Position numbers and translations under genes: made by a program. From Pinus tabuliformis (Eukaryota > Streptophyta > Pinopsida > Pinales > Pinaceae): 64,000 nt of DNA. This document shows positions 55,666 through 64,000 of the stretch, one piece after another; position 1 is the first letter of the stretch; each line of letters starts with the position of its first letter. The stretch is from the NCBI GenBank assembly GCA_031772625.1, contig CM062804.1, positions 281,420,610 through 281,484,609 on the forward strand, in the 5' to 3' direction. The notes beneath the pieces are model-generated. The model was not told the origin of the DNA. It made no database searches and was given only the letters and a program-made list of their open reading frames with translations.

Positions 55666-58600
55666 TGTTGCGAAGAGAAAGTTCAAAAAAGGGCAAGAAA
55701 GAAGATCAAAGGTAATTCTCCTACCAGGACTTGGAAAATGAAAGCGTGGAAGAAAAAAGAGGGAAATATATGCATGGGGAGTCGATCCTCTATTTTTATT
55801 TATTAAAAGAAGAGAATGGCCTCAAAGAGAGGCCAAATAAGTCAGATGTATAAAAATTGAAGATAGAGAGATGCATATGAATGACTGGAAGAATTTTCAA
55901 GTCTCGTTCCTAATTACAGTGATAATTTTGATTATTCGAAGTGTATCAACATTGCAAGAGAGAGGAAATTCCAACCGACATGGCTGTAGGGGAGTAAACA
56001 ATAATAGAATTATCATGTGAGAAGAAGATGAGATGTAGCAGAAGTGTGGAATGACAAGAAGCCCATAGTTAGGTCAGGTCTATAGGATCAGTCCTCAAGT
56101 AGAAGAAGGAAGGCATATGTAATGAGATCAGGAAAGAGAGAGAGAGAGAGATCATTGGTTTAGGGGGATTTACTTTAGTAGCAGTAGTAGGAAACAATCT
56201 TTAGACATAAGAAGAAATATCATTTAGGAAATGAAAGGTTTGCATATTGGGTGAAATACCCTTATTTAAATTAAGTTTTGAATTTGATTAAGCCTAACAA
56301 GCTTATGTTCATGAACATATTTAGTATAATATTTGCATGTTCCTTAGTTTTCAATTGGTATAAATATGTCAATCGGTAGTCTGTGGGTCATATGGAGTAA
56401 GCTTTTATGTAAATTTAAATTTCTTTCTTAGAAGGATTCATGGAATATTTCTTGGTACATTGTCAAATTTGTCAAAATTTTGGTGCAATTGATATCATTT
56501 AAGAAACATTCATTGTCTAGAGAAGCATGATCTCACGGGGGTTAAATTTTATTTTTAGAATGCTAAAGAAAATTGAGCAAAGTTATTTAAGGACAACAAT
56601 AGTGGAAGCGTAATCCAAAATTCATAACCCATGGTTGGTATTTACAACAGCATTACCATATGCAATTTTGATGTGTATCAATTTTGTTTGATTTGGTACA
56701 AAATATGAATTGGTAGAGAAATGTTTTTAATAAGAAGCCATAAATCATGTAGAACTAGAGGAATTCAAAGAAGAGGAAGTACATGTTTAGGGGTATCATA
56801 TCATATACATCCAATTCCTAAAGAAACAAAAATAGCTACAAGAAGACACAAGGACATATTCTGCTAATGTCTTGTTTTGTAGGTGTCTTTTCCCATGGTG
56901 ATTGTAGCTGAGCTTGAAGGTAGACTTCAAGTGTCCCATCAAAAAAATATTAGTTCTTGAAGAGGATTTGTAGAGAAAAATTCACATTAGCAGCCATACC
57001 CTCAATTAGTAATTGAAAGGGGGAGAAGAAGCATCATGTAGCCCTTTTCCATTGATTTCAAAAGGGGGAGTGTAAATTATGATAGCTTATGTAGACAAGA
57101 GAAATCCATTAGTGGCTCAAGAAAGGAGAAGTGTGGAAGTAGGATGAGCAGTAGCCGTCAATGTGGAGAACTGTTGTGTTTCCATCAATGCCAAAGGGAG
57201 ATATTGTTCGACGATTGGCATTTCCAGGTTGACTTGTGGCAACAATTGTGTTGGCATTGATAATAACCAAGACAATATTGATATCAACCTAGATAACATT
57301 AATATCAACTAATCTCGAAGTGATGGAAACTGGGGTAACATTGATGTGCATGGTGTGTCAAGCCCAGGGACATTCTAATGGCTTCTATTGTATCTTATAT
57401 GGAACCATCATAGGAGTTAAATATGAAAGAAAGCCAAAATTTATACCTATGATGGGTAGGGAGTCACAGTTTTTGGAGCAGTTCATGCCTCAGGTGATCA
57501 CCTTATATGTTCATGCAAGTGGCATAGTTAGATAGTGCTAAAAAATAGATTTTAAATGGTATATTGAAGTCAAAAAATTGCTTCTTGGATTGAAATTTAT
57601 TTCCAATCAAAGACCAGTTCACCAAAGTCAAAGTACCAGAGATAAATGTGGCTTAGAGTCAAAGTGGTGACAAATTTTGGAAACCAGATGATGTTAGCAA
57701 AGATTTTCAATAGAGCAGCTAATTGGTGGATTGTGAAAAATTGTTTCTAATAGTGGTGGCGGAAAGAGCTTTCATTGGTCAGCGAGAGGTCCCACTTCAA
57801 AGATGATCCCGATGGGTTTACCCTAAAAGATCAAAAGGTGCACGTAGATGTTAAGGTTGGGATGACGTATGCATGGGATGAAATAAACATGATTTGATAG
57901 TGTGGAGTACACATTGCTAACATATTTGTTGTTTTTGGGTGTTCTAATGGGCCAAATTTGAGTGACACAAGTTACCTCTCAAGAGGTGCGACGTGTGGTT
58001 GATGACGTGAGCATGATATTATCTTGGAAGGACTACCCGAGAATGAAAGAAAAACAGAATGTAAATCCCATAATGAAAATTTTTGAAAGGAAAATTCCAA
58101 AATGAGAAAAACTGGAAGTTAAACCATTGAAGGACAAATCCTAGAAGGAAAATCCTAGAAGGTAAATCTTTGAAGGTAAATCCTGGAAGGAAAATCTTGG
58201 AAGGTAAATCGTAGAAGGAAAATATTGGAAGGCTCTAACCTAGAGGGAAAAAAAGGGTGCACTAGGATTTTTAGTTGGGATAAGGAGATAAGAGTTTTAA
58301 CGAGGATAATGGAGCTAGGAGATGAATATTCTATTGACTATTGACAATTATATCAAATCATCCCATAGGCTTGATCCTAGAAAGTACACCTTGGAGGGAA
58401 AAAAAAGTGTGTGGCTGGGATAACATAGCTTAGAGTTTGAGTCCTTTTTCATGGGTAATAGTTCCATCAAATGAAAGAAGGCACACCTAGGTCTCATTTT
58501 TGAAATGGTTTTGTGTGTTTTGGTGACCATGGGACTGTGTGCTAATAACAAATAAAAATGCACTACATGTTAAAAATAGAAACGAGAAATTCCAATTTAA

Positions 58601-58727
58601 TATTTCCTTGAATTAAATTGTGAATTAAATCAAAATTCTATTCTCATGGGAACTTGTAATAGTTAATTAAGTTAAATTGACTTAATTGAATTAGGAAATT
58701 TGAGTTGGAAGACTATCTAGAGTCATG
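55666..58727. other. 3 kb without a recognised gene
   Basis: No frame with recognised content on either strand. It holds an (AG)n run at about 56131-56151 and the 14-bp tandem array at 58130-58236. The ORFs at 57117-57535 and 58348-58563 were examined and not supported. Confidence 0.5.
58130..58236. repeat. 14-bp tandem repeat array
   Basis: About seven head-to-tail copies of AAGG(A/T)AAATC(C/T)T(A/G)G. The unit length is not a multiple of three, so it is not a coding repeat. Confidence 0.8.
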
Positions 58728-59427
58728 TGTAGTGATCCCTAAATTTTAGGGGCCCACGTTGAGTTCCTTTGATTTGTAATTAGATAACTTAAACTAACTG
58801 AGTTATACCCAGTTAAACTAGTTCTAACCATTGGAGGAGCTAGTAGAGGTCTAGTAGTGGAGTAGTGCACCTGTGAATCACTAGTACCATGCTAGTTAAC
58901 TGGAAATTCACTCACAAATAACTCGTGTATGTCAGCTCAGAGGAAGACCGAGTTGAGATTAGAGTTCAAGGATAGTGTATTATCAATTGCATAATTTTTC
59001 AAGTTATACAGATGGCACATGCAATCAGTTCAGGACCTACGTTTGGACTAAGCAGTTATGGAGAATGCATTTCCCATTAAATATGGGTTGATTCCTAAAG
59101 GAATTACACAAGGAAGTAGGGGCATGGCAGGCAGCATAATTGGCTAAGTGTTGTCTTGAGCTGGATTGTGAGGAAGAGAGTTAGATTGTATTAGTGTAGG
59201 AATTATTCATGACGAAGAGACATTGTATTTTCTTCACAAATCTTTTGGTTAATGAAATATAGATAGTTAGGGTTTTTAGCAGTTGGTTTCCCCAGAGAAA
59301 TATTGTGTTATGTGCGATTTATATTCTTACTCTTTCTGCTTATTGTTTTCATTGAACGTTTTTTTGGTTTTTGCTGAGAAGAGTAGAGTAGATTCTTGTC
59401 TTGTGTTTTAGAAAATCACATAAGTTG

Positions 59428-59760
59428 TGTTATGAAACCAGCTCACAAAAAGATAGAAAAGAGAGATCCACGCCTTAGAATTTAGCCTCTTCGAGGGGGA
59501 AACCTCCTTTACATTACATAAATGAACAATTCTTGGATGATACAAATGAAAAGACCTCCTTTCTATATATAGGAGTCTAAGGGGTTATAACATAACCAGA
59601 GCCGACATAACAATAATAATCTAAGGGCATAATAATAACAATAGTGGGCTTCTATGGGGCACAATAGTAACAATATGGGCACTACATGGGTACATCAATA
59701 TAATAAGTGGGTTATACTAATAAAAATAAGGGGTTACACTAGTAGTATAGGGGCCTAACA
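59428..59760 (-). repeat. Element D 3' LTR (333 bp)
   Basis: TGTTATGAAACC...GGGCCTAACA. Related to the element C LTRs. It has the minus-strand TATATATAG in the same position. Confidence 0.95.
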
Positions 59761-59773
59761 TGCCCCTCTCCTT
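59761..59773 (-). promoter_or_regulatory. Polypurine tract of element D
   Basis: The minus strand reads AAGGAGAGGGGCA, identical to element C. The untranslated stretch from here to 59908 still shows chromodomain text (YLIKWKNLPAQYSTWED) beyond two stop codons. Confidence 0.8.
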
Positions 59774-59908
59774 CAAAAAGCGTTGTCCTCAACGCTTGAG
59801 TAGTTCTTGATGCTTCTATATAAAATTCTTATCCTCCCATGTGGAATATTGAGCGGGTAAGTTCTTCCACTTGATGAGATACTCTGAAATTGATCGATTT
59901 CGTAGCTA

Positions 59909-61261
59909 TCAGGTTCTTGTTTCTATGACTGCTCCAGGTTCCAATATGATTTTTCCTTCCTCTTCAATTTCTGGCAATATTGCTTGAATTGGGATCTTTT
60001 GCAACTTTTGAATAAGTGGCCATACTTCTTCGTTTTTCTTCCATTCATCCATTGTTTCGTTTATCCAATTTGGTTGGATAATATAAATAGCACAAAACAA
60101 TGCTTCCACATCCTCATCCTTGAAGCGTCTTCCCATTCGGTAAGGTTGCCATTTTTTAAGTGCATGTAGTATTGCCAACATTTCCTTCTCATAAATAGCT
60201 TGCTTGAGATGTAGCAGTAAAAATACCCAATCACTTACATCAAAACATTTTTCACTATGATGTTGATCTACCTGTTGTTTCATTTGATTTTGCACTGAAG
60301 TGGCGTTATCCTTTAAAAGTTGGAGAACTTGTTGTTGATGCTCGATATGATCTTTCTCTGCTTGAACCTTTTTCTTCTTGATATGTCCTTCTATCTTTTG
60401 AGGAGTGGTAATTTCTTCCAGTCCTTTACAAGATATGGTCGGATTCATTTCTTGATGCTCGATGTGATCTTTCACTTCTTGAACATTTTTCTTCTTGATG
60501 TGTCCTTCTATCTTGATAGTTTGAGGACTGGTAATTTCATCCATTGAATTACACGATATGGTTGGATTCATTTCTTCTTTCTCAATGTGATATTTCACTT
60601 TTTGCACCTTTTTCTTCTTAATATGTCCTTCTATCTTGAGAGTTTGAGGAGTGGTAATTCTTGCCAATGCTTTACAAGATATGGTCTGATTCATTTCTTC
60701 TTTCTCTGGGGTGGTGTCCTGACCTATATCCTCTTCTTTTGATGTTTCTTGATCCTTTTCTTCCTCCTCTTCATATTCTATGTAAAATAATTTCTTCTCA
60801 GCACACCTATGACCTTTAGTGCATTTGCTATCACAATTGTAACAAAGCCCTTTTTCTCTTTTTTCTTCCAATTGTTGTGGTGTAACCCTTGTAGGTTGTG
60901 GAAGGCTGGGAGAAACAACACTTCCATCTTTATAGTTGTGAGGGGTATGCTTCCTGGTTTCCATAATTTTGCTTTTCATTATGTCACAAAGCCCTTTTTC
61001 TCTTTCCAATTGTTGTGGTGTTGCTCTAAAGAAGGTGTTGCTCTTTGTATCCTCATAATGTGCTATCATTTCCTCCGTGAAAATTGACCACGTAACAAGT
61101 TTTTTACGAGAACAAAGCCCTTTGTACCATAAAAATTGATCTGGTTCTAAATATGAAGATGCAATACATACCTTTTGTAACATTTGTACACCGTTTATAT
61201 CAAAATATTTCTCCATCTGAAGTATCCAATTTGCCGGATCCTTGCCATCAAACTTCCTCAT
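59909..61261 (-). CDS. Mosaic gag-integrase-RNase H ORF of element D (450 codons)
   Basis: Starts MRKFDGKDPANWILQME, inside the gag core. Residues 1-77 gag; 78-95 a displaced copy of the pre-knuckle text (ATPQQLEREKGLC); 96-165 gag with knuckle CYNCDSKCTKGHRC (140-153); 188-308 three tandem units of about 41 residues (NPTISC...ITTPQ...IEGHIKKKK); 309-349 integrase C-terminal piece; 352-380 RNase H piece ([15 protein letters not shown], without its first aspartate); 381-422 connection; 423-450 pre-chromodomain text. It ends at TGA TAG, where the relative has CGA CAG. All joins keep frame. No catalytic site remains; RNA or gag binding is the only role I can infer. Confidence 0.85.
   Translation of the reverse strand: MRKFDGKDPANWILQMEKYFDINGVQMLQKVCIASSYLEPDQFLWYKGLCSRKKLVTWSIFTEEMIAHYEDTKSNTFFRATPQQLEREKGLCDIMKSKIMETRKHTPHNYKDGSVVSPSLPQPTRVTPQQLEEKREKGLCYNCDSKCTKGHRCAEKKLFYIEYEEEEEKDQETSKEEDIGQDTTPEKEEMNQTISCKALARITTPQTLKIEGHIKKKKVQKVKYHIEKEEMNPTISCNSMDEITSPQTIKIEGHIKKKNVQEVKDHIEHQEMNPTISCKGLEEITTPQKIEGHIKKKKVQAEKDHIEHQQQVLQLLKDNATSVQNQMKQQVDQHHSEKCFDVSDWVFLLLHLKQAIYEKEMLAILHALKKWQPYRMGRRFKDEDVEALFCAIYIIQPNWINETMDEWKKNEEVWPLIQKLQKIPIQAILPEIEEEGKIILEPGAVIETRT
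60338..60700 (-). repeat. Three tandem 117-123 bp coding repeats in element D
   Basis: Each unit codes (E/Q)EMN(P/Q)TISC...ITxPQ...KIEGHIKKK followed by a K/V/Q-rich tail and HIE. Element C has one copy of this segment, before its protease. All units keep frame. Confidence 0.88.
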
Positions 61262-61440
61262 CTTGCTTTTTCTTGATTTTAGGCGCTCTACCTTGAAACG
61301 ACTGTAACTCTATACTTTCGGATCTTTAAGTTGTGAAATTGTGACCTGTAGTAGCCCTATATGTTCTCTTTCCAATGCCACAAGTCTGATCCAAATTGGA
61401 TTCTCCAAGAAAGAGTTATGCACAATCTCCCGCAGTGACC

Positions 61441-61556
61441 TGATTATAGACTAGTTCAGTAGAGAGAACTTGTATGAAGTGCCACGTGTCACAGTTTCAA
61501 CCTTTGACTCTCAAAAGTATATAAATAGAAACTAAAGTCCGTTCTCTTTATGTACC
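61441..61556 (+). promoter_or_regulatory. 116-bp promoter-like segment in element D leader
   Basis: Present in D, absent from the same place in C. It has a CACGTG G-box (61483-61488, in GCCACGTGTC), a TTGAC W-box core (61504-61508) and TATATAAATAG (61518-61528), all on the plus strand in promoter order. It points away from D's own ORF, towards the copia internal region. Confidence 0.5.
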
Positions 61557-61835
61557 TTTTTACTAAATTTCAATCCGATGCTCAGAAAGAAAGTTATGAC
61601 GATTTTCCCTAGGTCACCTGTTTTGAGTGTAATTCAGGAGTCTGCAAAAAGACCAACTTCTGCAGATCATATCTCCAAAAAAATTGCGTAAAAATATCTG
61701 ACATTCGGACCCAAGGTTCAGCGTCAATTCTTCTCAAATGGGTTTTTTTTTCAACTTCTGAAACATCACAGAAAAAAAGTTATAGCGAAACTTCCACGAT
61801 GACTTGTTTGGAGTAGCGAAACCCTCGAATCCAAA

Positions 61836-61847
61836 GCTCTGATACCA
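61836..61847 (-). promoter_or_regulatory. Primer-binding site of element D
   Basis: TGGTATCAGAGC on the minus strand, two bases from the 5' LTR; initiator tRNA-Met, as in element C. Confidence 0.93.
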
Positions 61848-61849
61848 AA

Positions 61850-62182
61850 TGTTATGAAACCAGCTCACAAAAAGATAGAAAAGAGAGATCCACGCCTTAG
61901 AATTCAGCCTCTTCGAGGGGGAAACCTCCTTTACATTACATAAATGAAAAATTCTTGGATGATACAAATGAAAATACCTCCTTTCTATATATAGGAGTCT
62001 AAGGGGTTATAACATAACCAGAGCCGACATAACAATAATAATGTAAGGGCATAATAATAACAATAGTGGGCTTCTATGGGGCACAATAGTAACAATATGG
62101 GCACTACATGGGTACATCAATATAATAAGTGGGTTATACTAATAACAATAAGGGGTTACACTAGTAGTATAGGGGCCTAACA
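61850..62182 (-). repeat. Element D 5' LTR (333 bp)
   Basis: Same ends as the 3' LTR, with 5 differences. The minus-strand TATATATAG near 61986-61993 is the likely core promoter. Confidence 0.95.
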
Positions 62183-62211
62183 AGTTGTTAAATCTAGAGT
62201 AAAAATATACA

Positions 62212-62223
62212 TGGTATCTAATC
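62212..62223 (+). promoter_or_regulatory. Primer-binding site of copia element (degenerate)
   Basis: TGGTATCTAATC directly after the LTR. The first seven bases match the initiator tRNA-Met primer site and the rest has diverged. Confidence 0.7.
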
Positions 62224-62317
62224 TGAAGACATTATAGGAAAGGAGATTTCGATTTTGTTGTGCAGGTGAAAATTGAATTTGCAAGGTCATACTTCAGAGG
62301 AGCAATATGTAATTCTA

Positions 62318-62963
62318 CAGTTTGCGACTTGAGTATTCTTTGGAGGGAAGCTCTAATTACATAAATTGGAAGGATAGGATGGAAAGTGTTCTAGAAGACA
62401 ATGGCCTCAAGGAATTCATAGATCATGACAATCTTAAGCCTCCAACGTGAGATGCTAAATATATTGCTGAATTGAGAAAGTGTGTGGCAAAAGAAAGAAG
62501 GTTTATCCTAGAGGGAGTTCATGACCACATTGTCTCAAGTCTCCATGGCAAGGATAATCCATGTTCAATGTGAAAGGAATTAACAAACCAGTTTGAAAAT
62601 AACAATGACCATAGGAAATTAGCGCTGAAGGAAAAACTCAGAAAGATCAATATGGAGAATAATGACTCTATTTCGAAGTACTTGAGGAAGTTCACCCATT
62701 ATTAGGATGAGCTTGGAATTTTCGGGATTATTGTTGCCAACGACGATATGGTGAGCCTAGCTCTTCTAGGAATTCCTAAAAGGTGGCACAGTTATGAGGA
62801 ATCTATCAATGGGAGGGAGAAGCCACCATACTGGGAACGACTATGGTCAGATTTGGGATGGGAAGAGATTCAAAGTAATACCAGAGATGTCTCCTCATCA
62901 AAGACAAATGATGAGAAATTTGTTTCCTTAGCGGGTAAGGCAATGAAATGGAATGGGAAGTAA
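62318..62963 (+). pseudogene. Copia gag
   Basis: One plus-strand frame reads EGSSNYINWKDRMESVLEDN, then AKYIAELRKCVAKERRFILE, LTNQFENNNDHRKLALKEKL and MVSLALLGIPKRWHSYEESI: the UBN2/gag domain of Ty1/copia. It has stops at 62448-62450 (TGA), 62571-62573 (TGA) and 62703-62705 (TAG). Each is one transition away from the Trp or Gln codon expected in this family. Gag forms the virus-like particle. Confidence 0.85.
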
Positions 62964-63008
62964 TCCCATTCCAAATAAGATTCTTGTCATCGCAGCAAGG
63001 AGAAGGAC

Positions 63009-63269
63009 ATGTCAAAACTCAAGTGCTTTCATTTTCACAAGTTGGGAAATTTTGACACAAAGTGTCTGCTCAAGAAGGCTAGTAGGAAGCCCTCAGGAGG
63101 AGTAGCGGGAGGTGATTCTCTTGCCTCGCAATTCAAGATGGACTTTACCCTCATAGAATGTATGGTTTCATTGATGATGGGTAGCATATGGTACCTAGAT
63201 AATGGAGATTCTTTCCACATGACTCATAATAAAGAGATCTTTAGTAAATTGGAGGAGAAGGATCTCTAG
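63009..63269 (+). pseudogene. Copia zinc knuckle and protease
   Basis: The zinc knuckle CFHFHKLGNFDTKC has its second Cys replaced by Phe. The protease region reads IWYLDNGDSFHMTHNKEIF; the D-S-G active site is D-N-G. Both suggest inactivity. The frame ends at TAG 63267-63269 and continues with GAG-pre-integrase. Confidence 0.85.
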
Positions 63270-64000
63270 ATGCACATCGAGATGGATGATGATAGAAGGT
63301 ATAGTGTTACTAGGCTTGGTACAGTTACCTTTCAGAGGGAGTTGGGTGCTCCCATCACTCTGCAATATTTTATGTATGTTCCTAGTTTGAAGAAGAACTT
63401 GGTATATGTTTCCATGTCGGAGGACAGGGGCTATGATGTGATATTTTGCAAAGGAAAGGAGCTCCTTCATCACATACCCACGAGACATGTGAAGAGGATA
63501 GGTGTTCGAGTGAAGAATCTCTATAGGTTAGAGGTAGAATATTTTTTTTCGTTTAGCATGAAAGTATAGAAGGTACAGAGATGAGACATCGATGAGTTGT
63601 GGAAAATGCTCTTGGGTCACTTGCATCATGGAACTTTGAAAATCATGCAACAAATTTATACCTTTCTTCCCGAAGGTACACTAGAGAAATTTGACATATG
63701 AAAAGTATGTACTTTGGGAAAGTACACCAAGGCTTCATTTCATGACAAAGACAGTCGAGCATAGGCGATCCTCGATTGAGTCCATTCAAATTTGTGTGGA
63801 TCGTTCTCGACAACATCCATGGGCAAGCACATGTATTATGTTATCTGTGTTGGTGATTTTTATCATAAATGTTGGATCTTCTTCATGTAGAATAAAGATC
63901 ATACTTTTGGAAATTTTTGTGAATTTAAAGCATTAGTTGACAAAGATACTGGTAGGAAGGTTTAATATCTCAAGAGTGATAATGGTGGGGAGTGCGTGTC
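63270..64000 (+). pseudogene. Copia protease end, GAG-pre-integrase and integrase start
   Basis: 63270-63569 has ITLQYFMYVPSLKKNLVYVS. Around 63590-63655 the frame DELWKMLLGHLHHGTLKIMQ carries the HxxH zinc-binding pattern of pre-integrase. Further on, with frame changes, come the core words VCGSFSTTSMGKHMYYVIFV and YLKSDNGGE near 63970-64000, i.e. the second catalytic aspartate. The sequence then leaves the window. Confidence 0.8.

Larger units (their letters stand above)
59428..62182 (-). mobile_element. Element D: non-autonomous chromovirus relative (2755 bp)
   Basis: 333-bp LTRs (59428-59760, 61850-62182) differ at 5 positions (1.5%). The exact target duplication AGTTG is at 59423-59427 and 62183-62187. 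A perfect TGGTATCAGAGC primer site and the purine tract are retained. The internal 2.1 kb is a rearranged derivative of the element C family: RT and the integrase core are absent. It carries one 450-codon mosaic ORF. It could only move with proteins supplied by a complete relative. Confidence 0.95.
58728..62211 (+). repeat. 5' LTR of copia element, split by element D
   Basis: Left part 58728-59427, right part 62183-62211, together about 730 bp. The left boundary is inferred from TGTA matching the TACA end; TG at 58726 is an alternative. The 3' LTR is not in the window to confirm it. Gene-like text is absent. Confidence 0.6.
58728..64000 (+). mobile_element. Ty1/copia retrotransposon, cut by right window edge
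   Basis: Plus-strand 5' LTR (about 58728-62211, interrupted by element D), primer site TGGTATC (62212), then gag, zinc knuckle, protease, GAG-pre-integrase and integrase in copia order. LTR termini are TGTAGTG...ATACA; without D the LTR is about 730 bp. Internal frames have stops, nearly all explainable by C-to-T or G-to-A changes. RT and RNase H would lie beyond 64000. It is the only plus-strand element identified. Confidence 0.85.

Noticed and set aside
60320..60547. Leu/Phe-rich plus-strand ORFs in element D (60320-60547, 60809-61087)
   Set aside because: Antisense of the Lys/Glu/Ile-rich repeats of the mosaic ORF, which produce hydrophobic text on the other strand.
59428..62182. Element D as a Ty1/copia part
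   Set aside because: D is on the opposite strand, has its own LTRs and duplication, and its protein text matches chromovirus element C.
1..64000. Host protein-coding gene, tRNA or rRNA
   Set aside because: Every frame with recognisable content belongs to a transposable element; I saw no spliced-gene pattern or RNA gene, though short exons could be missed by eye.

Overview
The window is intergenic DNA from a seed plant, built almost entirely of LTR retrotransposons inserted beside and into one another. No host gene, tRNA or rRNA could be supported. Plant origin is inferred from Ty3/gypsy lineages with a chromodomain or a second RNase H, a Ty1/copia element, initiator-tRNA-Met primer sites and many C-to-T nonsense changes of the kind expected from cytosine methylation. 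The very long LTRs and domain order suggest a large, repeat-rich genome, possibly a gymnosperm, but the species cannot be read from the sequence.

Layout. 1-8990: old Ty3/gypsy element E1 (minus strand), cut by the left window edge, with a four-zinc-knuckle gag and an extra ORF beyond integrase. 9050-9454, 29719-29873 and 55107-55665: an LTR-like repeat R; the first two pieces are one copy split by element A. 9455-29718: element A, 20.3 kb, with 6.7-6.8 kb LTRs that carry a long decayed reading frame, and a Tat-like gag-pol between them. 29874-31220: decayed orphan frame. 31221-36066: element C, a young chromovirus lacking its RT core. 36183-52111: element B, 15.9 kb Tat-like, with a 4.4 kb unclassified insertion F (39923-44325) inside its integrase. 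52112-58727: AT-rich DNA with a Tat RNase H relic, repeat R copy 2 and simple repeats. 58728-64000: Ty1/copia element on the plus strand running off the right edge, its 5' LTR split by D (59428-62182), a 2.75 kb non-autonomous relative of C.

Four insertions have direct structural proof. C has TSD CAGTC, B has CAATG and D has AGTTG, all exact. A has AAGG (GAAGG/TAAGG) plus an empty-site paralogue at about 55.5 kb. Hand-counted LTR divergence gives a relative order: A about 5% (sample), B about 3.5% (sample), C 2.1% (7/332), D 1.5% (5/333).

The most interesting signals are: (1) A and B share the polyprotein order protease - extra RNase H - RT - degenerate resident RNase H - integrase; (2) A's LTRs contain a kilobase-scale coding frame with a coiled-coil part; (3) D carries an intact 450-codon mosaic ORF stitched from gag, integrase and RNase H pieces with a threefold internal repeat; (4) D holds a 116-bp segment with a G-box and TATA box absent from its relative C; (5) insertion F has no recognisable LTRs and an unassigned protein.
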